DNA of 6,347 nt from an uncultured bacterium (GTDB taxonomy: Bacteria; Chloroflexota; Anaerolineae; JACIWP01): the NCBI GenBank assembly GCA_903872005.1, contig CAIQJD010000488.1, positions 1 to 6,347 on the forward strand. Reading direction: 5' to 3'. The position numbers and the translations under genes were made by a program. Each line of letters starts with the position of its first letter. Position 1 is the first letter of the stretch. Positions 1 through 5,347 of this stretch are shown in pieces. The notes under the pieces were generated by a model, which was given only the letters and a program-made list of their open reading frames with translations, was not told the origin of the DNA and did no database searches.

Positions 1-151
1 ATGAGGCGATCGAGTCTCTGTGGATGTCCTCTTGGGCGGATGCCGCGATGCCCGTTTGCGGGGCGCTGACCGGGAAGCCGGTCAAAGTGAGGAGTAGGGT
101 GAGGGCGACGATGAAAAGCCGGCGAACCAGGGAACGAGGGGATGCCATCAT
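1..151 (-). CDS. Exported protein of unknown function, N-terminal fragment (signal peptide)
   Basis: The first 50 codons of a minus-strand gene are visible, and the rest lies beyond the left edge. The ATG at 151 is followed at once by a second in-frame ATG at 148. An AAGGAGG ribosome site at 164-158 sits 6 nt upstream of the first ATG, so 151 is preferred. The translation begins MMASPRSLVRR, a basic n-region, followed by a hydrophobic core LFIVALTLLLTLTGF at about residues 12-26. Signal peptidase I sites are possible after VSA (about residue 30) or ASA (about residue 39). No lipobox cysteine is seen, so a Sec-exported soluble or wall-associated protein is likelier than a lipoprotein. The mature part visible (SAQEDIHRDSIAS) is too short to assign a family. 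A terminator and a candidate promoter separate it from the upstream methyltransferase gene, so it is probably an independent unit. Its existence as a gene is well supported; its function is unknown. Confidence 0.78.
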   Translation of the reverse strand, partial: MMASPRSLVRRLFIVALTLLLTLTGFPVSAPQTGIAASAQEDIHRDSIAS

Positions 152-157
152 GCATAA

Positions 158-164
158 CCTCCTT
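158..164 (-). promoter_or_regulatory. Ribosome binding site for the exported-protein gene
   Basis: AAGGAGG on the minus strand is a near-perfect anti-16S match. It lies 6 nt before the ATG at 151 and 9 nt before the ATG at 148, and it is the main evidence that the short edge fragment is a real gene. A third ATG at 155 is in another frame and only 2 nt from the site, too close to be used. Confidence 0.8.
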
Positions 165-225
165 GAGTCGCGCCGAATATGATCGTCAAAATCGTATGTG
201 AAGGAGCCAGATACACAACACCCTG

Positions 226-254
226 ATTGTATGATATTTGAGCCAGAGATGCAA
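226..254 (-). promoter_or_regulatory. Candidate sigma-70 promoter for the exported-protein gene
   Basis: On the minus strand, TTGCAT (254-249) and TACAAT (231-226) are separated by exactly 17 nt (248-232). The -10 box matches TATAAT at five of six positions; the -35 box matches TTGACA at only three of six. Transcription would start near 219, giving a leader of about 68 nt. The element lies between the operon terminator and the signal-peptide gene, in a stretch visibly richer in A and T than its surroundings. A weaker alternative is TTGTGT and TACGAT, 16 nt apart, further downstream. This is inferred from sequence alone. Confidence 0.5.
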
Positions 255-298
255 GTATTCGTCGTTGGGGCAGAGCGGCAATCTGCGGAACGTAGGCA

Positions 299-339
299 AA
301 AGCCGGCTGGGGCGCGTGCTGCGCGCCTCAGCCGGCTTT
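299..339 (-). terminator. Rho-independent-type terminator hairpin at the end of the operon
   Basis: The arms 299-316 and 322-339 form an 18-bp stem with one mismatch and a 5-nt loop. The outer part is AAAGCCGGCTG paired with CAGCCGGCTTT and the inner part GGCGCG with CGCGCC. On the minus strand the stem ends in a run of four T (301-298), short for a classical U-tract. It begins 40 nt after the methyltransferase stop codon, as expected for the end of the operon. The A/T-flanked, nearly symmetric stem could also act on the plus strand, although no plus-strand gene is seen here. Confidence 0.8.
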
Positions 340-379
340 GCGAAGAATAGAAACTTGCTGGTCGCCTGTTGTGGGTCTA

Positions 380-1846
380 CTATGCCTTGAAATGTACGCC
401 GGCGAGGGCCTGGCGGGCTTCGGCGGCGACGGCGTCTACTTTGGCCTGGATTTCGGCCGAGAGGCGCTCGGGTTGGTGGGTTTCGAGGAGGGCCAGGGTG
501 TGGTGCAGGACGCGGTCGGCGTAGGTCTTGCTGCCCTTCTTCTCCCAACCATCGGGTTCGTCGCGGTTCATGAAGTGGACGCGCCATTGTTCCTGGCGGA
601 AGTTCTTGACCGTGTGCATTTCGGCCATGAAGTTGCCGCCGGGGCCGACGGCGCGAATGACGTCCAGCCCCATCTTTTCGGGGGTGAGGTCGAAGCCGCG
701 CACGATGCGCTTGACGTAGCTGATGATTTCGTTGCACATGACGAGGGTCGGCGGGTAGCTGATGAGGCCCTGGCCGAGATAGCCGATGTCGTGAATCAGG
801 TTGGCCCCGTCGAGGGCGGCCATGAAGATGGCGATGGCATGCTCCCAGGATGCTTGCTGGTCAAAGGCGTGGGAGTCGGTGCCGGTGGTTGACCACATCG
901 GGATGCCGTAATAATGATAGAGGTCAGCCATTGCCGAGTTGGTCAGGCGGAATTCCGGCGCGCCATAGCAGAAGGTGGCGGCGGCCATGTCCAACGGGAC
1001 GGCGGCGAAGCCGGAGACGATGGGCGAGCCTTTGCGGCGCAGTTGGTGCAGGACGACGCCGGCCAGGGCGTCGGCGTTGGCGAGGACGATGCCGCCGGCC
1101 AGGGTGATGGGGCCGGTGCCGCCGAGGGTCATGCCGGGCGGGTAAAGGATGGGGATGCCGCGGTCGGCGCAGAGGAAGAGCTTACGGACGGCGCCGTAGG
1201 ATTGGGTGAGGGGCGGCGTCGGCTCGGAGTAGTGCACGAGGCAGGGTTTGGCGCGCAGGGCGTCTGCGCTGCCGACGACGGCGGCGGCCATTTTGAAGAT
1301 GTAGGCGAGGTCTTCTTCGCCGGCGGCGGTGAACATGAGGGGTTTGGTGGTGTTTTCCAGCTCGGCTTTGACGGATTCGACGTACATGGCGTTGGTCGGG
1401 ACGTCGCTGGCGAGGCCGAGGGAGGAGACGAAGTCAATTTCGGAGCAGGCGTCGGCGATCTTGACGGCGTTGATCACGTCTTGTAGGACGGTGGGGCGGT
1501 ATTTGCCGGTACGCATGTCCAGGGTGGTGATGAGGTCGGTGCCCATGCCGAAGTAGATGTTGCGGCCTTCCAGGCGCATGGCCTCGTCGCCTTTGCGGTT
1601 GTAGACGAGGATGCGCGAGGGGGCGCTGCGGATGCATTCTTCGACGAGCCAGCCGGGGATGAGGACGGTGTTTTCGCCCTTGACCTGGCAGCCGGCCGAG
1701 CGAAGGAGTTGCACGCCTTCGTCGTTGAGGATGCGGACGCCGGCGGTTTCCAGCAAATCGAGGGTTGCCAGGTGGATGTCGTGAATCTGTTCGTCGGTGA
1801 GGACGCGGTAGGTCGGTACGGCTTGCGACCTGAATCCACTGTTCAT
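380..1846 (-). CDS. MttB-family trimethylamine/betaine:corrinoid methyltransferase homologue, non-pyrrolysine
   Basis: The protein has 488 residues, a full family length, and is cytoplasmic with no signal peptide or membrane segment. Family members transfer a methyl group from a methylated amine to the Co(I) of a cognate corrinoid protein. Recognisable features are an N-terminal segment typical of the family (LTDEQIHDIHLATLDLLETA, 16-35), the GGTGPITLAGG stretch (242-252) followed by ANADALAGVVLHQL (256-269), the TGTDSHAFDQQ segment (321-331), DGANLIHDIG (346-355) and GPGGNFMAEMHT (401-412). Archaeal MttB reads through an in-frame UAG as pyrrolysine. This gene is open throughout and ends in TAG at 382-380, so it belongs with the non-pyrrolysine homologues, among which enzymes for glycine betaine (MtgB), proline betaine and carnitine are known. 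The substrate cannot be read from sequence; a quaternary amine is my inference. It is last in the operon, 71 nt after livF, with a weak ribosome site (AGG about 10 nt before ATG). Family assignment is firm. Confidence 0.9.
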   Translation of the reverse strand: MNSGFRSQAVPTYRVLTDEQIHDIHLATLDLLETAGVRILNDEGVQLLRSAGCQVKGENTVLIPGWLVEECIRSAPSRILVYNRKGDEAMRLEGRNIYFGMGTDLITTLDMRTGKYRPTVLQDVINAVKIADACSEIDFVSSLGLASDVPTNAMYVESVKAELENTTKPLMFTAAGEEDLAYIFKMAAAVVGSADALRAKPCLVHYSEPTPPLTQSYGAVRKLFLCADRGIPILYPPGMTLGGTGPITLAGGIVLANADALAGVVLHQLRRKGSPIVSGFAAVPLDMAAATFCYGAPEFRLTNSAMADLYHYYGIPMWSTTGTDSHAFDQQASWEHAIAIFMAALDGANLIHDIGYLGQGLISYPPTLVMCNEIISYVKRIVRGFDLTPEKMGLDVIRAVGPGGNFMAEMHTVKNFRQEQWRVHFMNRDEPDGWEKKGSKTYADRVLHHTLALLETHQPERLSAEIQAKVDAVAAEARQALAGVHFKA

Positions 1847-1885
1847 GTTCTTCGGACCTGCCTTTCTACGTTGTATTGAGATATG

Positions 1886-1913
1886 TCACCGCAGAGGCGC
1901 AGAGGCCGCTGAG
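1886..1913. repeat. Short reiterated CGCAGAGG-type element between livF and the methyltransferase gene
   Basis: On the plus strand the units CCGCAGAG (1889-1896), GCGCAGAG (1897-1904) and GCCGCTGAG (1905-1913) follow one another after TCA, giving a degenerate tandem of 8-9 nt period. Together with the leading TCAC it resembles, from memory, a dispersed intergenic sequence of environmental bacteria built on CACCGCAGAGGCGCAGAGG. That resemblance was not searched. The element fills the start of the 71-nt gap, ending 4 nt before the livF stop codon. No convincing hairpin or ORF accompanies it. Confidence 0.5.
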
Positions 1914-1917
1914 GGAG

Positions 1918-2661
1918 TCATTGGGATGTTGCGCCGGGCGCGATGGATGGGCCGCCCAGGTAGGCGCGTTGCACTTGTTCGTCGTTGAGCAGGTCGCTGC
2001 CGGCGCCTTCGTAGCGGATTTTGCCCAGTTCCATGACGTAGCCGCGTTGGGCGAGGGCGAGGGCGCGGCGGGCGTTTTGCTCGACGAGGAGGATGGTGAC
2101 GCCGGCGTCTCGGATGGATTGAATCTGCTCGAAGACGGTTTCGATGATTTTCGGCGCGAGGCCGAGGGATGGCTCGTCGAGCATGAGGAGGCGCGGGCGG
2201 GTCATGAGGCCGCGGCCGATGGCGAGCATTTGGCGTTCGCCGCCGGAGAGGGTGCCGGCGCGCTGGTTGCGGCGTTCTTTCAGGCGCGGGAAGCGGCTGA
2301 AGACTTGCTCCATTTGTTCGGCCAGGGCCGGCCGCGCCAGGTGAAAGCCGCCCATTTCCAGGTTTTCGTAGACGCTGAGGGAGGGGAAGATGCTGCGCTC
2401 CTGGGGCACGAAGGCGAGGCCGCGCTCGAAGAGGCGATAGGTTTGGACGTTGGTGATGGGTTTGCCATCCAGGATGATTTGGCCGGCGCGCACGTCGGTG
2501 AGGCCGAAGATGGCGCGCAGGGTGGTGGTCTTGCCGGCGCCGTTGGCGCCGACCAGGGTGACGATCTCGCCCTGGTGGACGCTCAAGGAGATGCCGTGGA
2601 GGACTTCACTTTTGCCGTAGCCGGTGTGGAGGTCTTTGATTTCTAGTAGAGCGTCTGTCAC
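1918..2661 (-). CDS. livF: HAAT-family ABC transporter ATP-binding protein LivF
   Basis: This 247-residue cytoplasmic ATPase pairs with LivG to energise import through LivH/LivM. Motifs in order are Walker A GANGAGKT (38-45), Q-loop VPQ (85-87, in the LivF-typical FVPQERSIFPSLSV context), ABC signature LSGGE (138-142) and Walker B LLMLDEP (158-164) with catalytic E163. At the switch position it has VEQN (193-196) instead of the usual histidine; this is normal for LivF and shows it is LivF rather than LivG. The C-terminal AYLGG is also family-typical. The start is GTG at 2661, overlapping the livG stop in GTGA, with GAGGGA 6 nt upstream; translational coupling is likely. Every catalytic motif is intact. 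The substrate of the complex is set by the binding protein and permeases, so the branched-chain amino acid label is only by family. Confidence 0.95.
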   Translation of the reverse strand: MTDALLEIKDLHTGYGKSEVLHGISLSVHQGEIVTLVGANGAGKTTTLRAIFGLTDVRAGQIILDGKPITNVQTYRLFERGLAFVPQERSIFPSLSVYENLEMGGFHLARPALAEQMEQVFSRFPRLKERRNQRAGTLSGGERQMLAIGRGLMTRPRLLMLDEPSLGLAPKIIETVFEQIQSIRDAGVTILLVEQNARRALALAQRGYVMELGKIRYEGAGSDLLNDEQVQRAYLGGPSIAPGATSQ

Positions 2662-3422
2662 TGCCGTTCCCTCTCGCCCAGGTAGGCGTCAATCACGCGC
2701 GCGTCGCAGCTCACTTCGGTGGGCGATCCTTCGCAGATTTTCTGGCCGTGGTCGAGGACGACGATGCGGTCGCAGAGGTTCATGACGACGTTCATGTCGT
2801 GTTCGACGAGGAGGATGGTTTTGCCGTGCTGGTCGCGCAGGTTGCGAATGTGGCTCAGGATGGTTGCGAGGAGCGTGGGGTTGATGCCGGAGGCCGGCTC
2901 GTCCAGCATGATGAGTTCAGGGTCGGTCATCAGGGCGCGGGCGATTTCGACCATCTTTTGTTCGGCGTAGGAGAGATTGCCGGTCATCTCGTTCTCGAAG
3001 CGGCGCAGTCCCATGAGATCAAGGAGTTCCTGGGCGCGGGCGATGTTGCGGCGCTCTTGATGGCGGACGGCCGGCAGGCCAAGGATGCCGGTGATGGCGT
3101 TTTCGCCGGCCTGGCCCTTGGGGCCGAGGAGCATGTTGTCCATGACGGTCATGTTGCGGAAGACGCGCACCATTTGGAAGGTGCGGGCGATGCCGCGGCG
3201 TACGATTTGGTGGGGTGGCAGGCCGGTGATGGGTTGGCCTTTGAGTTGGATTTCGCCTTCGGTGGCTTCGAGGAAGCCGGTGACGAGGTTGAAGATGGTG
3301 CTCTTGCCGCTGCCGTTGGGGCCGATGAGGCCGAAGATGGCGCCTTGTGGCACTTCGAAGGAGCAGTGGTCCACGGCGCGCAAGCCGCCGAAGTCTTTGG
3401 ATAGGTTGTTGATTTTGAGCAT
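2658..3422 (-). CDS. livG: HAAT-family ABC transporter ATP-binding protein LivG
   Basis: This 254-residue ATPase is the second nucleotide-binding subunit of the importer. Walker A is GPNGSGKS (34-41), the Q-loop glutamine is Q83 (ARTFQMVRVFRNMTV), Walker B is LIMLDEP (170-176) with E175, and the switch histidine is H208 in LVEHDM. The signature reads LSYAEQK (150-156) where LivG proteins commonly have LSYGQQ or LAYGQQ, a mild variant. The inserted stretch between the Q-loop and signature (about 100-145) and the C-terminal DAYLGE are typical of LivG. The ATG start lies 10 nt after the livM stop with no strong ribosome site, so coupling to livM translation is likely; the 3' end overlaps livF by 4 nt. 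Length and order fit a functional subunit. Confidence 0.95.
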   Translation of the reverse strand: MLKINNLSKDFGGLRAVDHCSFEVPQGAIFGLIGPNGSGKSTIFNLVTGFLEATEGEIQLKGQPITGLPPHQIVRRGIARTFQMVRVFRNMTVMDNMLLGPKGQAGENAITGILGLPAVRHQERRNIARAQELLDLMGLRRFENEMTGNLSYAEQKMVEIARALMTDPELIMLDEPASGINPTLLATILSHIRNLRDQHGKTILLVEHDMNVVMNLCDRIVVLDHGQKICEGSPTEVSCDARVIDAYLGERERQ

Positions 3423-3432
3423 AGGTTGGCTT

Positions 3433-4305
3433 TCACTCGTATTTCGGCTTGCGTTCGGGAATCAGGCCGCGTGGGACGAAGATGGTCATGATGATGAGCA
3501 TGAGGCCGAAGAGGAGCTGTTGGAGCGGCGCGGCGATGGAGGATGGCAGGCCGGCGAAGCGCAAGCCTTCGCGCAGGGCCATCAGTACGGCGGTGGCGAC
3601 AACGGCTCCCAGGGTGTTGCCCAGGCCGCCCATCATGACGGCCAGGAAGATGAAGAAGGTCAGCCACATGACGAAGCTGGATGGGTCTATGAAGTTCATG
3701 TAGTGGGCGAAGAGGCCGCCGGCGGCGCCGCAGAGGGCCGAGCCGATGACCAGGGAGACCATTTTGAACCAGTAGGTGTCTTTGCCGAGGGCTTGTGCGC
3801 CCATCTCGTCTTCGCGTACGGCGCGCAGGACGCGGCCGAAGGGTGAGAGGCGGATGCGTTCCGAGACGATGAAGGCGACGATGAGGAAGACGACGGCAAG
3901 GATCAAGAAGCTGGAGCCGGCAAATTTGATCCCGAAGAAGGTGAAGTGGGGGATGCCGGGGAGGCCCATGGGGCCGCGCGTGACGGGGACCCAGTTCTTG
4001 AAGACGGCGCGGGCGATTTCGCCCAGGCCCATGGTGGTGACGGCGAGGTAGTCGCCGACGAGGCGGAGGGTGGGTACGCCCATGAGGAAGCCGATGAGGG
4101 CGGAGATGACAATGCCGGCGATGAGGGAAATCCAGACCGGCACGCCGAAATTGCGCGATAGGATTGCTGACGTGTACGCTCCGATGCCGTAGAAGGCTGC
4201 TAAACCCAGGTTGAAAAGGCCGGTCATCCCGACCATCAGGTTGAGGCTGATGGAGAGGATGCCATAGATGCAGACCAGGATTGAGAGGTGGAAGATGATT
4301 TCCAC
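3433..4305 (-). CDS. livM: HAAT-family ABC transporter permease LivM
   Basis: This 290-residue polytopic inner-membrane protein forms the translocation path with LivH. Hydrophobic segments occur at about 5-24, 35-50, 58-76, 132-148, 182-200, 213-226, 232-245 and 262-278. Family landmarks are GMTGLFNLGLAAFYGIGAY (26-44), the TRGPMGLPGIP loop (109-119), the cytoplasmic coupling segment SPFGRVLRAVREDEMGA (154-170) that would contact the ATPases, and MGGLGNTLGAVVA (225-237). The end VPRGLIPERK is family-typical. It lacks the long N-terminal extension of E. coli LivM, as is usual outside enterobacteria. The start is GTG at 4305, chosen because GGAGG lies 7 nt upstream. It follows livH by 20 nt and precedes livG by 10 nt. 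Confidence 0.94.
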   Translation of the reverse strand: MEIIFHLSILVCIYGILSISLNLMVGMTGLFNLGLAAFYGIGAYTSAILSRNFGVPVWISLIAGIVISALIGFLMGVPTLRLVGDYLAVTTMGLGEIARAVFKNWVPVTRGPMGLPGIPHFTFFGIKFAGSSFLILAVVFLIVAFIVSERIRLSPFGRVLRAVREDEMGAQALGKDTYWFKMVSLVIGSALCGAAGGLFAHYMNFIDPSSFVMWLTFFIFLAVMMGGLGNTLGAVVATAVLMALREGLRFAGLPSSIAAPLQQLLFGLMLIIMTIFVPRGLIPERKPKYE

Positions 4306-4310
4306 GCGTG

Positions 4311-4317
4311 TTCCTCC
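4311..4317 (-). promoter_or_regulatory. Ribosome binding site deciding the GTG start of livM
   Basis: GGAGGAA on the minus strand lies in the 20-nt gap between livH and livM, with GGAGG 7 nt before GTG at 4305. It supports use of GTG; the next codons (MEIIFHLSI) match the expected LivM N-terminus. Confidence 0.75.
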
Positions 4318-4325
4318 GTGTTGGC

Positions 4326-5207
4326 CTATTGCAGCACGCCGGCGGATTCTTTTCTGCCGAAGAGGCCGGCCGGCCGCACGAACAGCACGAGAATTAGGAT
4401 GCCGTAGGCGATGGTGTCTTTCCAGACGGGTGGGATGACCCAGACGCCGAGGTTTTCTACGATGCCAATGACGAAGCCGCCGACGATGGCGCCGTAGACG
4501 TTGCCGAGACCGCCGAGGACGACGGCGGCGAAGGCTTTGACGGTGATGATGAAGCCCATGGTGGGTTGCAGGTTTGTGTCCATGCCGATTAACATGCCGG
4601 AGGCGGCGGCGAGGGCGGAGCCGATGGCGAAGACGACGGAGATCATGAGGTTGGCGTTCAGGCCGCTGACTTCGGCGAGGCGCATGTCATCGGCGACGGC
4701 GCGGATGGCCTTGCCCAGTTTGGTGTAGGTGAGCAGGATGTAGAGGCCGGCCATGAAGATGAGGCTGGAGACGATGATGATGCCCTGGATGGGGGTGATC
4801 AGCACCGGGCCGATCTGATAGCCACGCACGACCGGCAGGGCATAGCTTTTGATGTCGGCGCCCATGAGGATCATGACGGCGGCGTCGAGGACGAAGGAGA
4901 CGGCGATGGCGGTGGTGAGGGTCGCCATTTTGGGAGAGGCGCGCAAGGGACGGTAGGCGATCCGCTCGATGATGACGCCGAGCAGGGCGGTGAAGACCAT
5001 GCTTAGGATGAAGGCCAGGACGAATGGCAGGTGCAGGAGTCGCATCGAGAGGAAGAAGGCGATGTAGGCTCCGACCATGGCCACGGAACCGTGGGCGAAG
5101 TTGATGAACTTGAGGATGCTGTAGACCATGGTGTAGCCGATGGCGGCGAGGGCATAGGTGCCGCCGGCGATGAGGCCATTCACCAACAGTTGCGGGAATA
5201 TTTCCAT
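4326..5207 (-). CDS. livH: HAAT-family ABC transporter permease LivH
   Basis: This 293-residue polytopic permease is the partner of LivM. The reading frame is open back to an ATG at 5270, but those 21 extra residues (basic, cysteine-containing) do not resemble a LivH N-terminus. The ATG at 5207 has AGGAG 8 nt upstream and gives MEIFPQLLVNGLIAGGTYAL, the usual LivH beginning, so it is preferred. Other landmarks are FINFAHGSVAMVGAY (34-48), the coupling segment TKLGKAIRAVADDMRLAEV (162-180), KAFAAVVLGGLGNVYGAIVGG (224-244) and LFVRPAGLFG (275-284). About eight hydrophobic spans are visible. It follows the binding-protein gene after a 140-nt spacer containing a hairpin and is 20 nt from livM. 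Confidence 0.94.
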   Translation of the reverse strand: MEIFPQLLVNGLIAGGTYALAAIGYTMVYSILKFINFAHGSVAMVGAYIAFFLSMRLLHLPFVLAFILSMVFTALLGVIIERIAYRPLRASPKMATLTTAIAVSFVLDAAVMILMGADIKSYALPVVRGYQIGPVLITPIQGIIIVSSLIFMAGLYILLTYTKLGKAIRAVADDMRLAEVSGLNANLMISVVFAIGSALAAASGMLIGMDTNLQPTMGFIITVKAFAAVVLGGLGNVYGAIVGGFVIGIVENLGVWVIPPVWKDTIAYGILILVLFVRPAGLFGRKESAGVLQ

Positions 5208-5215
5208 GTACGTTG

Positions 5216-5220
5216 CTCCT
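5216..5220 (-). promoter_or_regulatory. Ribosome binding site deciding the livH start
   Basis: AGGAG on the minus strand lies 8 nt before the ATG at 5207. The alternative in-frame ATG at 5270 would add 21 non-homologous-looking residues and would bring translation close to the intercistronic hairpin, so the downstream start is preferred. Confidence 0.75.
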
Positions 5221-5276
5221 GAGCGTCGCTTACAGGCGCAGCTCCTGAGGAAGCGGCGAGAAGTTCGCAAAGAATG

Positions 5277-5314
5277 CCTCCGGGGTCTGCGGGACGTTGC
5301 CCAGACCCCGGAGG
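5277..5314 (-). other. Intercistronic hairpin between the binding-protein gene and livH
   Basis: CCTCCGGGGTCTG (5277-5289) and CAGACCCCGGAGG (5302-5314) are a perfect 13-bp inverted repeat with a 12-nt loop. On the minus strand it begins 33 nt after the binding-protein stop codon and ends 69 nt before the livH ATG. The sequence downstream of the stem (CATTCTTTGCG) is not a U-tract, so it is unlikely to be a full terminator. Such structures between binding-protein and permease genes commonly protect the 3' end of the upstream message or allow partial termination, keeping binding protein in excess. That role is inferred here. Confidence 0.75.
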
Positions 5315-5347
5315 AAAAGGCTCAGTGTGCCGCCAAAGGCATGGCGA

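Noticed and set aside
204..247. Direct repeat GAGCCAGA at 204-211 and 240-247 near the candidate promoter, as a possible operator
   Set aside because: An 8-nt repeat in about 150 nt is not rare by chance, has no palindromic structure, and nothing else supports a regulator site.
186..737. Minus-strand open frame overlapping the methyltransferase 3' end and the terminator
   Set aside because: The arginine/proline-rich translation is an out-of-frame reading of the MttB gene and it runs through the terminator hairpin.
914..1486. Plus-strand open frame opposite the methyltransferase gene
   Set aside because: It consists of GC-driven G/A/V/D-rich filler opposite conserved MttB codons, so it is a shadow rather than an overlapping gene.
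1886..1913. Reading the reiterated element as a CRISPR fragment
   Set aside because: The units are 8-9 nt, degenerate and without spacers; no cas gene is present.
1847..1917. A separate promoter for the methyltransferase gene (GTGACA-like -35 in the spacer)
   Set aside because: The only -10-like hexamer (TAGAAA) is at a 15-nt spacing and poor, so co-transcription with livF is simpler.
1876..2646. Long plus-strand open frame (256 codons) opposite livF
   Set aside because: It is the mirror of a confidently assigned ATPase in high-GC DNA. The predicted protein is a low-complexity G/A/E/D-rich sequence with no family features or supporting ribosome site.
3085..3846. Plus-strand open frame spanning the livG-livM junction
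   Set aside because: It crosses two real genes on the other strand, and its composition (runs of E, G, A, H) is that of an antisense frame.
5208..5270. N-terminal extension of livH to the ATG at 5270
   Set aside because: The 21 extra residues are basic and unlike LivH N-termini, and the ATG at 5207 has a good AGGAG site and family-typical beginning.
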